This document shows, piece by piece, positions 20,743-30,212 of a DNA stretch of 64,000 bases. The position numbers were made by a program, and so were the translations under genes. Within the stretch, counting starts at the first letter, position 1; the number at the start of each line of letters is the position of its first letter. The stretch spans positions 1 to 64,000 of the forward strand of contig PMUI01000101.1 in NCBI GenBank assembly GCA_003166955.1, given 5' to 3'. The stretch comes from Acidobacterium sp. GTDB taxonomy: Bacteria > Acidobacteriota > Terriglobia > Terriglobales > Acidobacteriaceae. The notes under the pieces were generated by a model. It was given only the letters and a program-made list of their open reading frames with translations, had not been told where the DNA came from and did not search any database.

Positions 20743-21672
20743 TCAGTAGACGCTTAGCTTGCTGGCGACGTACTGCTTGCCATCGAAGCTCGCCGTCACG
20801 CTCACGCGCTCGCCCTCGTGCAGGTCCCGGCTCGCGGGGAATCGCGCTGGATCGAAGGCAATGGTGTAGCTTCTCTCGTCGCGCGGATCCGTTATCGCAA
20901 TCAGGCCAGCATGCATGTCAAGAAACGTGACGTTGCCGCTGAAATAGAAACCCGATCCCGGAGTGGCGAGGATCGAAATCGCATCGGCGACGCCTGCGCC
21001 GGCGTTGTCCGCTTCGAACTTCACCGAGATCAAGGCGCCTCGCATCAGATCCGATGTGCCGGTCACCGAGGAGGCAAAGGCAGGTTGGCCCATCCGCGCG
21101 ATCGTCGTCCGCGCCTCAACGCGCAGCTTGATCGGCTCCCCCGAAAGCGTATTGCGCAGCGTCACTTCGCCGTTGCGCGGATCGAAGGCCAACACCTGGC
21201 CCTCGCATTCGCCCTGCGGAGACCGCGACAGCATGTGTACGCTGACTGCGAAAACATCGTCTCCGTCCAGGGTCGTTTCAACAGAAGCATGATCCTCGGC
21301 ACGCATATCGTCCAGCGGCGTTCGCACTCCGTCGCGATAGAGCTGGGTGCGCTCGTCGAACAGAATCTTCATCGGCTTTCCGCCACCGTACACTTTCAGC
21401 GTCATCTGATCGCTGACCGGGTCGATACGGCGAATCACTCCGCCAATGACGGTGGTCTTGCCGTGCGGCAGCGAGGGAAGGGGAGGCAAAAAGCTCGCAG
21501 TGGTTCCTGTCGTGGGGCTCAAATCCGCGTCGGTTGTGACCGCGTCGGTCGTGGCCGCTGCGGCTGCGTTCGGCGCGGGCGGCGTGCCAGGCCCTCCGGG
21601 ATCCGAGTTGGCAAACGACCACGGCGTAACCAACGCCAGACCGAGCACGACGGGGATCAGAGAACGACGCAT
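20743..21672 (-). CDS. exported DUF5666-like protein
   Basis: A 309-aa protein with a signal peptide (IPVVLGLALVTPWSFA). A low-complexity Ala/Thr/Pro stretch (about residues 25-65) follows, then three or four similar beta-rich modules such as GGVIRRIDPVSDQMTLKVY, EGQVLAFDPRNGEVTLRN and SGNVTFLDMHAGLIAITD. These repeated small barrels (gxVxxidxxxgxxtl) resemble DUF5666/OB-like domains of exported proteins. The function is unknown. It is divergent from the TPR gene at 21867. Confidence 0.75.
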   Translation of the reverse strand: MRRSLIPVVLGLALVTPWSFANSDPGGPGTPPAPNAAAAATTDAVTTDADLSPTTGTTASFLPPLPSLPHGKTTVIGGVIRRIDPVSDQMTLKVYGGGKPMKILFDERTQLYRDGVRTPLDDMRAEDHASVETTLDGDDVFAVSVHMLSRSPQGECEGQVLAFDPRNGEVTLRNTLSGEPIKLRVEARTTIARMGQPAFASSVTGTSDLMRGALISVKFEADNAGAGVADAISILATPGSGFYFSGNVTFLDMHAGLIAITDPRDERSYTIAFDPARFPASRDLHEGERVSVTASFDGKQYVASKLSVY

Positions 21673-21866
21673 TGCAGTGGACTCCAGGGTCTAAAAAAAT
21701 TGCAGCGGTAGTTGGATGGCTGGCGATGGGCGGTGGTTGGCCAGGAACCACCCCGTTTCGCGGGGTTCCGCGTTCATCCCGGCAAACACAGGCGGCTCTT
21801 CCGCATCCAACTCATATGTTTCAAATGGCCTGGCCGAAAGGTCCCGGGTTCAGGCAGGGTGGAAGA

Positions 21867-23057
21867 ATGCGCATGGTCCGCAAACAGCTTGTACGGCTCG
21901 TCCCGATAGCAGCGGTATTCCTGATCGGTGCGCTGCAGTCGCAGGCGCAGAAGGACATCAAAATCAGTATTCCCAGGCGCAGCCAGCTAACGCCGGTGCA
22001 GCGACTCAATCGCGATGGTGTGGCCGCCGTGCGCAAGCAGCGATATGAAACCGCCGAAACGCTTTTTTACAAGGCCTATCTCTACGACCCCTCCGACCCG
22101 TTCACCCTGAACAATCTTGGCTACATCGCCGAGTTGCAGGGCCAGCTTGACCGCGCTCAGCGGTTCTATAAGCTCGCGTCAGAGCAGGGCACCGACGCCT
22201 TCATCGACCAAAGCAACGAACAGGACTTGCAGGGCAAGCGCATGAGCTACGCGCTCGACAGCCTCAAAGACGTGCCCATGCGCGTCAACCGCATGAACTT
22301 CGACGCAATGACTCTGCTGTCTCAGAATCGAGGCCTCGAAGCGGAAACACTGCTCCAGACGGCATTGAAACTGGATCCTCGGAATACCTTCACATTGAAT
22401 AACCTGGGTGTTGCCAGCGAAGCCATCGGCGATTACGACCAGGCCCTTCGCTACTACGACGCAGCTGCCTCTTCACGCTCAACCGAACCGGCGGTTGTCA
22501 CCCTCACCGGCGCATGGCGTGGTCGGCCCGTAAGCCAGATGGCCGCTGCCAACGCCCAGCGCCTCGAACAGCGCATTCAGGATCTCAACAACAGTCAGGC
22601 AAAATCCTCATTGCTCGCGTCGCGCGGAGTGGCCGCCATCAATCGCAACGACTGGAACACGGCTCGCCAGGACTTCATCCAGGCGTATACGCTGAATCCG
22701 TATAGCGCTTTCTCCCTCAATAACGCCGGCTATGTTGCGGAGCACGATGGCGACATCGAAACGGCTGAATTCTTTTACGCGAAGGCGCAGAAAGCCGACG
22801 ATGCCGGCGCTCCGGTTGGATTAGCGACCCGGCACGACGCGGAGGGGAACCCGCTGGGCACAGTCGCTACCAAAAATGATCAGGAAACCGAGAACAAGCT
22901 GGAGCAGGAGCGTGAAGCGCGTCGCCGGCAGACCGGCCCAATCCAGCTGCGGCATCGCGACGGCACGCCTGTGGCTACGCCGAAACCAGCGCAGTCGCCC
23001 GCGCCCGCCGAATCAGCACCGGATTCTTCAACGGCGACGCCTCAACCGCAACATTAG
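21867..23057 (+). CDS. exported tetratricopeptide-repeat protein
   Basis: A 396-aa protein from ATG 21867, which begins the signal peptide (VRLVPIAAVFLIGALQSQAQ); the frame is open upstream to 21672 without a good start. At least three TPR-like units carry the sentence PFTLNNLGYIAE, TFTLNNLGVASE and AFSLNNAGYVAE, spaced about 110-120 residues apart. The C-terminus is rich in Gln, Pro and Ala. TPRs suggest a scaffold in the periplasm. It is the first of the polysaccharide-type genes and sits 26 bases before the nucleotidyltransferase-like gene, so the two are probably co-transcribed. Confidence 0.82.
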   Translation: MRMVRKQLVRLVPIAAVFLIGALQSQAQKDIKISIPRRSQLTPVQRLNRDGVAAVRKQRYETAETLFYKAYLYDPSDPFTLNNLGYIAELQGQLDRAQRFYKLASEQGTDAFIDQSNEQDLQGKRMSYALDSLKDVPMRVNRMNFDAMTLLSQNRGLEAETLLQTALKLDPRNTFTLNNLGVASEAIGDYDQALRYYDAAASSRSTEPAVVTLTGAWRGRPVSQMAAANAQRLEQRIQDLNNSQAKSSLLASRGVAAINRNDWNTARQDFIQAYTLNPYSAFSLNNAGYVAEHDGDIETAEFFYAKAQKADDAGAPVGLATRHDAEGNPLGTVATKNDQETENKLEQEREARRRQTGPIQLRHRDGTPVATPKPAQSPAPAESAPDSSTATPQPQH

Positions 23058-23083
23058 AACTCGACCCAGGGATTCCTGCCTTC

Positions 23084-24193
23084 ATGCCTAGAGCAAACAC
23101 TCCGTCGAAGAAGTCCATGCTTCTTCTCTCGCACCTGTTGCTCTCCGTTGATGCCACCCGGCAGGCGCCCGAGCGCAGAACGAATATTCTGGATTCGCAA
23201 CTCACCAACATCAGCGGCGAAGATTTCGACGAACTGGCCGCGCTCGCCAGTTCCAACCACGTCATCGTGCGCGGCATGGAGAACTTCCGCAGCCTCGTCG
23301 AGAGGGCTGGGAACGAAACTCGCGCGGTGTGGGCGGCAGAGGCGGTGACTGCTGAGCGCGCCCGCATTCAGAATGCCTTGCCCCACCTGCACGCCGTCTG
23401 CGCCGCATTTGAGCAGGAGGGCCACGACGTCATGGTGATCAAGTCGTTGGATCACTGGCCCGATCTGGGTAGCGATCTGGATCTGTACTCGACCGCGACT
23501 CCCGAGACCGTGCTCGAGCTCATGAAGCGCCGGTTCAGCGCGAGCCTTGCTCCGCGAAGCTGGGGCGACCGGCTGGCGCGCAAGTGGAATTTCCTCATCC
23601 CCGAGCTTCCTGAAGCAGTCGAGATTCACGTTGGCCGCCTCGGTCAAGCGGGCGAGCAAACCGTCCTCGCATCGTCCGTGGCTCGCCGGGCGCGGCAGAT
23701 TCGGGTCGAAGGCCGTACGTTCCGCGTCCCGGCGATCTCCGACCGCCTGATGATTTCCGCGCTGCAGCGCATGTATCGCCACTTCTACTTCCGTCTCTGC
23801 GACATCGTCGACAGCGCCGTTCTGGTTGAAAGTGGTGCCGTCGACTACGACGACCTCGAACGTGCGGCGACCGCAGCCGGTATCTGGGAAGGGATGGCGA
23901 CCTATCTCGTCATCGTGTCCGACTACGTGAACCAATACCGCGGCTCTGGTCTCGACCTGCCGCGATCCGTCCGAGCCACCGCGCGTTTCGGCGGCGACAA
24001 GGTCTGCTTCGCTCGAGAATTCCTGCGTGTTCCAATCCTGCCGCAGTCCGCCGGCCTTTACCGCACGCAGCTCACCGCGCTTTTGCGCAGAAGAGAACTC
24101 GAGAGCACCGTTCGCCTCGGATTACTTCCCTGGCTTGCCACTGCAGCCGCTGTCGGCCAGAAGATCACCGGTAGCAACAAGGGAATCTGGTAA
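23084..24193 (+). CDS. nucleotidyltransferase-fold protein (NTP_transf_5-like)
   Basis: A 369-aa soluble protein. The central segment VIKSLDHWPDLGSDLDLYS has the GSxxDxD layout of the nucleotidyltransferase superfamily metal site, and EIHVGRLG may supply the third acidic residue. Proteins of this kind (PF14907-like) are often coded in polysaccharide gene clusters, but no activity is firmly established. It is followed by a 157-base convergent gap in which no gene is seen. Confidence 0.7.
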   Translation: MPRANTPSKKSMLLLSHLLLSVDATRQAPERRTNILDSQLTNISGEDFDELAALASSNHVIVRGMENFRSLVERAGNETRAVWAAEAVTAERARIQNALPHLHAVCAAFEQEGHDVMVIKSLDHWPDLGSDLDLYSTATPETVLELMKRRFSASLAPRSWGDRLARKWNFLIPELPEAVEIHVGRLGQAGEQTVLASSVARRARQIRVEGRTFRVPAISDRLMISALQRMYRHFYFRLCDIVDSAVLVESGAVDYDDLERAATAAGIWEGMATYLVIVSDYVNQYRGSGLDLPRSVRATARFGGDKVCFAREFLRVPILPQSAGLYRTQLTALLRRRELESTVRLGLLPWLATAAAVGQKITGSNKGIW

Positions 24194-24350
24194 GGTTCCA
24201 CATCAGATCGCCAAAGACAGCAGACGAGCCTTCATCAGCACGAGCGAAGAGATGAAAGGGCTCGAACGGCGAGTGGTTCGATGCTTCAAGAACTTCTCCT
24301 TTTGGGGTCAAGGCAGAGATGATGGATCGATCATGGAGGCCCGGATCGGC

Positions 24351-25826
24351 TCAGCATTCCCCTTCGAACGTCGGTTCGGAAGGATAGCAATCAACCATAG
24401 CTCCATTCCGCGCTCCATGCGGCGAATCCCAAATCGACGCATTACCCAACTCGGCGATGCAGTCACCCTCAGCAGTCAACTCGACCTGCCCCCGAAGGTC
24501 CTCCTTGTCTTCGCCGTTCTGAAAAGAACCCGACGGCCGGTCAGGCGGAATACTGTCTGTATGCGACGGCGTAATCTGCACGGCTACGGGGTCAACTGCT
24601 GCAAATGCTTCTCCGTTGCGAATAGCCTTTTTGCGCCTGTGGAGTTCAAACCAGCGAAGGTAGTTACGAATTACGAAGCTCATCGTCATTCGCACGCCCG
24701 CGTTGTAGTTATGTTCCGCCATCCGGCGTTGCAGTTCGGACGAATTCAGAATCGTAATCAACTGCTCGGCCAGATCCTCAGCATCGCCGGTTCCGTAGAA
24801 GCTGACCGCCATGTCCTCGTCGGCCGCCATTTCCCGCAAATCGGGAATATCGGCGCAAACGATGGGTACACCGTACTCGCATGCCTGATGCGCGGGTCCG
24901 CTGGAGCCGGTCGCCGAATCGTAGGGCATCACCAGCACCGAAGTAGATTGATACAGATCGGGAATAGCTTCCTCGGGCACGTATCCGCGAAACTCAATGG
25001 GTAAGTTATCCGGCTGCGCTGCCCGTATCGACTCCCAATACCCGGCGCGTGTATGGTGATTTGCGCCTGCCACGACTAACTTCGCGTGCGGAACCTTCTT
25101 CAGGATCATTGGAAACGCCTTCATCAGTGTCTCGAGGCGCTTATAGGTTCCCCAGTGTCCAATGGCCAGAATGCGAAGCTCCGGGTTACCCCGCTTTGTG
25201 AAATCCGGGGGCGTCGGGCTCGCTGCAAAAGTGCCGTGCGTGCCCAGCAGCACATTCTTCGCCGCATATTTCGAGATCAGCGTTCGTTGATAGCCGGGAA
25301 GCAGCACTGAGACGGAGTCGGCTCTGAGCAGCGCGCGCGTTGCAATGTCTGTGCCCATGCGGAAAAGGCGCTCTCGCCGAACCCCTGCTGCTACAAAGTC
25401 CACGTGCTCCAGAACGTGGTGCAGCGTGACGTGCGTGAAATAGCCGCAGGCTTTGGCCAGCGCCGGAGCAGACAGCCCGGCCATTGCAGCTACCGGTTTA
25501 TCAGGAGTAGCGAAGCTGGAGAAAACCAGATTGAACCACACAATGTCAGGCTTGATGCGCCGAATGACATTGATGAGCCGGAGTGGAGTTCTCAGGCTAT
25601 TGAAATCCCAGCAACGAACTACATTAAATCCAGGCAATTCCGATTGCTGCGGCGCATTGAGGGAGTTGCCTTTCTCGTCCGTCGCAAAGTCATAGTTAGT
25701 CAACTCATCCGCGAGAATCGTCAGTTCGACATCGGGATGGCGCTTGAGCTCCCTTGCAATGTGGAACGCGTACTCATTCAGCTGGCGTCCGCTGGGAGGA
25801 AAAGTCGCAACAAGACAAATCTTCAT
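24351..25826 (-). CDS. GT4-family glycosyltransferase
   Basis: A 491-aa GT-B enzyme. The N-terminal Rossmann half starts MKICLVATFPPSGRQLNEYA. The C-terminal half has the family's donor-binding region: ILAIGHWGTYKRLETLMKAF, AKLVVAGANHH, VPEEAIPDLYQSTSVLVMPY and ATGSSGPAHQACEYGVPIV (an EX7E-type segment with variation). About 80 charged residues of tail follow. It adds a sugar from a nucleotide donor to a growing glycan on the cytoplasmic side. ATG 25826 (GGAG upstream) is preferred over TTG 25829. It lies 12 bases after the large TPR/barrel gene, so both form one operon. Confidence 0.85.
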   Translation of the reverse strand: MKICLVATFPPSGRQLNEYAFHIARELKRHPDVELTILADELTNYDFATDEKGNSLNAPQQSELPGFNVVRCWDFNSLRTPLRLINVIRRIKPDIVWFNLVFSSFATPDKPVAAMAGLSAPALAKACGYFTHVTLHHVLEHVDFVAAGVRRERLFRMGTDIATRALLRADSVSVLLPGYQRTLISKYAAKNVLLGTHGTFAASPTPPDFTKRGNPELRILAIGHWGTYKRLETLMKAFPMILKKVPHAKLVVAGANHHTRAGYWESIRAAQPDNLPIEFRGYVPEEAIPDLYQSTSVLVMPYDSATGSSGPAHQACEYGVPIVCADIPDLREMAADEDMAVSFYGTGDAEDLAEQLITILNSSELQRRMAEHNYNAGVRMTMSFVIRNYLRWFELHRRKKAIRNGEAFAAVDPVAVQITPSHTDSIPPDRPSGSFQNGEDKEDLRGQVELTAEGDCIAELGNASIWDSPHGARNGAMVDCYPSEPTFEGEC

Positions 25827-25838
25827 CAAACTCCGCCT

Positions 25839-28800
25839 TCAGAATAGGGTGATGCTGAAATACGGTCTGAACTGCTGATTCTGCCCACCTGTGAAATTGA
25901 AGAAGGTCTCCTGTTGCACTCCGGCTGAAAAGCGGATTGGATACTGCAGGACAACATCTCCGGTTTCATCCTTGAATTCTCGGTGGTAAGGCATTCCATA
26001 GGAAACGGAAAAACTGCTCTGGACCGCGTCGTAAATGTGAAAGCTTCGATTGTCGGAGTAAGCAGCCGACGCCTGAATATTCCACCGCCGCGCGGGCCGG
26101 TATTGCACGGTGCCGGCGGGGCGAAGGTCCTGCGCGATCCCGGAGCGCGTTCCCACCTTCCGCCACGCCCGCAGATCTTCAGCAATGGCCTTAGCGTCGA
26201 AGTGATCGCCGAAGCGGCGCTCCAAACCGATATAGGAGGAGGTGTAGTAGTCCTCGGTGGCGACCGGCGTGAAAGTCTGATCGTTCTCTCCCCATCCGGT
26301 GATCAGTGCCGTCTTCCCCCACGGCGCGCCCACCCGGAAATCGACGGCGGCTGCGAAGGCGTCGGAATGCAGGTTGCTTTCGGTGAATGGACCGGTCTCC
26401 CGGAGGACGTACCCATCCATCGACAGAACATTGAAGAACGAACTGGTCGACACGTAGGTAAATTCGCGAAAGAGATTCTGGTTCAACTGTAAGGGGGACT
26501 CAGAATCGCGTCGCGTCGTAGCCTGAACGCCGCTGTTGAAGGTGATGACGTTCGTGCCCAAATGAATCGTGGGATTGACTCCAAAATTGAACGAGTAATC
26601 GGTTGTATTCCGGCTGACAACAGAATTCGTAGCTGGCACCGAAATATCGCCGCGCGCATTCCGTAATTCGAAAAAGCCACTGGCCGCCGGAAGATAGTTC
26701 AGATGCAGATGGAAGGCGCTGGTCCATTGGGTTTCCAGCGAAGATCGCGGCGGAGGCAGAAGGGAAGTATCCGTTGGCGGCACCGGAAAGCCAGCGTCCA
26801 GCTTCGAGTCGAGAATATAGACGGTAGTGTCTTCGAAGATCGGATCTACCGAAACATCAGACAGCACGCTGAACCGGCGATTGACCCGGAACCCCTCATC
26901 GCCTCCCGCCTGAAGCAGATTCTGTTCCGCTGTTTGATCTTCTCCCGCGGCGTCGGACGCCTGGGCAAATGCCGTCAATGCCTGGGTGCTTTGGTGTTCC
27001 TGCCGATAGACGTTGGCTTCCGCCAGCAAATATTCATAGTCCGGCTCATCGTCCGGTGAGTTGCTCACAGCCGCGAGTTCGCCCTGGGCTCTGGCGGTAT
27101 CTCCCAAAGCGAGGTACGTATTGGCCAAACCTACATGCACAGCAGTATCGGATGCGCCTGCTGCCTCGGCACGTTGGAGGTAAGTCTCGGATAATTGGTA
27201 ATCATGCATCTGCCGAAACAGATCGGCGGCCTCAATCATCTGCTGCCCGGTAGGCGGAACCGTCTCTCCTGACTCCGCTTCCATCAGAGCCAGCGCGATT
27301 TGCCTGCTGGCATCTTCGGTGCGATCTTTCTGCGCCATCGTCTGCGCGATCGCCAGCCGCACGCCGACTCGGTCGCTGTGCGGCATGGTTAGAGCTCTCC
27401 GATATCGATCCATCGCGGCGTTCTGGTCCCCAAGGTGGCTCAGAGCCTCCCCGGTGAAGAGAAACAATTCCGCTCCATCCGAGTGGGTCGTTGCAGTAGC
27501 GGCATGTCGAAGGAAAGCATGCTGCTCCGCGAGTTGGACGTAGCGCATGGTCTGCTGCTGATCATCCAGTTGTGACCACGCGCGAGCCAGCCAGGCGTAT
27601 ACCATGTCATCGTCCGGCTGCAGCTTTTGCGCGATACTCAAATCGTCGATGGCATCGTGATACTGGCGCTCCGCATATAATGTCCCCCCCAGCGCGAGAT
27701 AAAGCGACCCGTCATTTGGCGTGAATTTGATCGCAGCGCGATATTCGTTGGCCGCTTTCGCAAGTGCACCCTGCAGCCCGTAAGCGGTCGCGCGAATCAG
27801 GTGGACGGGCTGGCTGTCGCCCAGGCTGCTTTCAGCAAGCGCCACCTGGCGCAGAGCTATCTGCGGTTTGCGCAGATCGAGGCTCGTATAGGCGAGCCCA
27901 AGATGAGCTTCGCCGTTCTTCGGCTCCCGCTTCAGTGCAGCTTCAAAATCCCCCGCCGCATCCCGTGGCTGGCGGAGATCGTGCAACACAAACCCACGAT
28001 TCACGTAGGCCGTAACGATTTCCGGATCGCGCTGGAGCGCCTCAGAAAAGTCCTGCCGGGCCTCGCTCAGCTGGCCGTTGTGCTTGTGCACATATCCAGC
28101 AAGCAGCGGGATGTCTGGTTCCCTGGCCAGAACCAGATTGTATTTCGAAGTTAGATTGAGCAGGTCGTCGTACTGGTTCAGGTACAGAAGGTCGTAGCCA
28201 AGGTAGACCACTACATCTCTGTCGTTGGGCAGGACGCGAATGGCCTGAGCCGCCATATCGGCCGATTGCTGATACTCGCCGCGAAAACTCAGGTATCTTT
28301 CCTTCTCGCGCAATACCTGAGGCTCGTCCTGCATATCCTTCGTGGTTCGATGGAACCACACTTCGGCAACATCGAGTTTGTGCGCTTCGATATTGGCGTT
28401 CATACCTCCGGCCACGATCAGCGCGTTACCTGGAGCCATCGAGTATCCCTTGCTGTAGGCGCTCTCCGCCTTCGCATAGTCGCGACGCGACGTGTACAGA
28501 TCGCCCAGCGCGAGCCACGGCACATACAGCATCGGATAAGCCTGTGCTAAACGTTGGAAGTACTTCTCCGCGTCCTGATCGTGGCCCGCCGCGCGCGACG
28601 CATAGCCCATCGAAGTAAGCGCGAACCGGCTATTCGGATCCATCGCCAGGATCTGCTTGTAAACCGCAATCGCTTCGTCGGTGCGGCCGAGCTTCATTAA
28701 CAGGTCGCCATCCAGCTGCAGGCTGTTGCGATCCGTTGCGTTGAGCGCCAGCGCCTCAGTCATGTCAGTGCGCGCGCCTTCCAGGTCCCCGGCATTCATC

Positions 28801-30164
28801 TTGATCAGCGCGCGCAGCCGCAGGAAAGGTGCGCGGTCCGAACCATGCTCGTCCAGCGCGTTGATCGCCGTCTGCGCCGTGGCCAGCTCCTTGAGCGCAG
28901 CACCGGACTGATGGAGGTTCTGATACAGCCCCATCAGATCCATATGGAGCTGGATGCTGTACAGCGGACCCTCCGCGGGGTCCGCTGGCAGATGCGCCAG
29001 AGCCGTCTGATATTCCTGCACCGCTTCGCTGTCGCGCTCCTCGATCCGTGCAATCTCCCCACGAAGGGCGTGCAGACGATAATGATTTGGATCGATCGCT
29101 GCCGCTCGCGCCAAAAAATCATTGGCATGCTGCATGGAGCCGACAGCCACTTCAGCCTGCGCCGCAGAAAGCTGCAGGCCTAGGTCCTTCGGCATGGCAT
29201 TGGCGACTTCGCTGTACAGCTTTGCGGCAATCTCCTGCTTGCCGTCCAGCTGATAGGTGTACGCCAGCTCTGCTTTGACATCCGGCCGCGGCGACCGGAT
29301 CGCTTTCAGCGCGGCTATCGCGTCGCCATAGTTGCCCGTCTCGCGGTAATAACCGGCCAGCGAGCGCTCCACGTCCGGATTGTTGGGGGTGCGAGCCTTC
29401 GCCATGTCCAGATACCGCCGCACCAAATCCATCTGCTTCGTGTGCTCGTACGAGAGCGCCATCAGCAACTCGGCGCGGGCACTCGGCTGCATTCGTTCCG
29501 TCTTGCCCAGAGTGTCGAGCGCGTCCTGATAGTCGCCTGACCTCATCTGCAGATCGCCCAGCAGCAGCGCATCGTCGGGCTGCTTCGGGTCCGCGGCCAG
29601 CACCGTCTTCAGTAGATCCTGCGCTTCCTTCGTCCGCCCCATCTCGCCATAGGTCTGGGCCAGACCCGAGAGGCCTTCCAGCGACGAAGGACTCAGACGG
29701 AGGCCGTGGTTGTATGCATCGACCGCGAGCCCGGGTTTGGAGTCGAGGCGCGCCGCGTAGCCGAGCAAAAACCACAAGCGCGGATCATTAGGAGCAGCCT
29801 GGGCTGCGCGCTGCGCATATTCGACGGCCTGTTGATGATCGCCGCGCTTCAGAGCAGCTTCGGCAGCCCCTGCGAGTCTCGCATTCTGAATATTCGATCC
29901 CCATCCGAGCTGCTGCCCCGACTGTTGCGGCTGATTGGGCGTCGATTGTGTCTTGCTGGACCCATCGGAGCCGACTTTGTACGTCTGCGCGAAGTTGCGG
30001 CATGCGAAAGCGACAACAATCAGCAGACCACTTGCAAATCTAAGGCAGCCAGGTCGAGCAATCAAGGTGTCACCAGTCGTTCGCACGGAATACTGGCTTT
30101 TGGATGCTGCGTGCTGCAGCAGCGTTGGCCCCTGCTCGGGATCCGGCGGGTGTTTGGAAGGCAA
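25839..30164 (-). CDS. giant TPR + outer-membrane beta-barrel protein (BcsC/PelB-like architecture)
   Basis: A 1441-aa protein. A hydrophobic export segment (FASGLLIVVAFACRNFAQ) is at about residues 43-60. TPR units fill roughly residues 75-1080 (for example DPRLWFLLGYAARLD, ALLLGDLQMRSGDYQDAL, FALTSMGYASRAAGHDQDA). The last 350 residues form an alternating beta-barrel region ending in the outer-membrane signal YFSITLF with a terminal Phe. This is the plan of the exporters BcsC, PgaA and PelB, which conduct polysaccharide across the outer membrane. The annotated start is a TTG without a ribosome site; GTG 30086 is an alternative. It is divergent from the membrane-protein gene at 30213 and heads an operon with the GT4 gene. 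Confidence 0.82.
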   Translation of the reverse strand: MPSKHPPDPEQGPTLLQHAASKSQYSVRTTGDTLIARPGCLRFASGLLIVVAFACRNFAQTYKVGSDGSSKTQSTPNQPQQSGQQLGWGSNIQNARLAGAAEAALKRGDHQQAVEYAQRAAQAAPNDPRLWFLLGYAARLDSKPGLAVDAYNHGLRLSPSSLEGLSGLAQTYGEMGRTKEAQDLLKTVLAADPKQPDDALLLGDLQMRSGDYQDALDTLGKTERMQPSARAELLMALSYEHTKQMDLVRRYLDMAKARTPNNPDVERSLAGYYRETGNYGDAIAALKAIRSPRPDVKAELAYTYQLDGKQEIAAKLYSEVANAMPKDLGLQLSAAQAEVAVGSMQHANDFLARAAAIDPNHYRLHALRGEIARIEERDSEAVQEYQTALAHLPADPAEGPLYSIQLHMDLMGLYQNLHQSGAALKELATAQTAINALDEHGSDRAPFLRLRALIKMNAGDLEGARTDMTEALALNATDRNSLQLDGDLLMKLGRTDEAIAVYKQILAMDPNSRFALTSMGYASRAAGHDQDAEKYFQRLAQAYPMLYVPWLALGDLYTSRRDYAKAESAYSKGYSMAPGNALIVAGGMNANIEAHKLDVAEVWFHRTTKDMQDEPQVLREKERYLSFRGEYQQSADMAAQAIRVLPNDRDVVVYLGYDLLYLNQYDDLLNLTSKYNLVLAREPDIPLLAGYVHKHNGQLSEARQDFSEALQRDPEIVTAYVNRGFVLHDLRQPRDAAGDFEAALKREPKNGEAHLGLAYTSLDLRKPQIALRQVALAESSLGDSQPVHLIRATAYGLQGALAKAANEYRAAIKFTPNDGSLYLALGGTLYAERQYHDAIDDLSIAQKLQPDDDMVYAWLARAWSQLDDQQQTMRYVQLAEQHAFLRHAATATTHSDGAELFLFTGEALSHLGDQNAAMDRYRRALTMPHSDRVGVRLAIAQTMAQKDRTEDASRQIALALMEAESGETVPPTGQQMIEAADLFRQMHDYQLSETYLQRAEAAGASDTAVHVGLANTYLALGDTARAQGELAAVSNSPDDEPDYEYLLAEANVYRQEHQSTQALTAFAQASDAAGEDQTAEQNLLQAGGDEGFRVNRRFSVLSDVSVDPIFEDTTVYILDSKLDAGFPVPPTDTSLLPPPRSSLETQWTSAFHLHLNYLPAASGFFELRNARGDISVPATNSVVSRNTTDYSFNFGVNPTIHLGTNVITFNSGVQATTRRDSESPLQLNQNLFREFTYVSTSSFFNVLSMDGYVLRETGPFTESNLHSDAFAAAVDFRVGAPWGKTALITGWGENDQTFTPVATEDYYTSSYIGLERRFGDHFDAKAIAEDLRAWRKVGTRSGIAQDLRPAGTVQYRPARRWNIQASAAYSDNRSFHIYDAVQSSFSVSYGMPYHREFKDETGDVVLQYPIRFSAGVQQETFFNFTGGQNQQFRPYFSITLF

Positions 30165-30212
30165 CCAGGAGGCTCACAAACTGAATCCAAAGCTCATTCC
30201 TGAGGCATTCCG

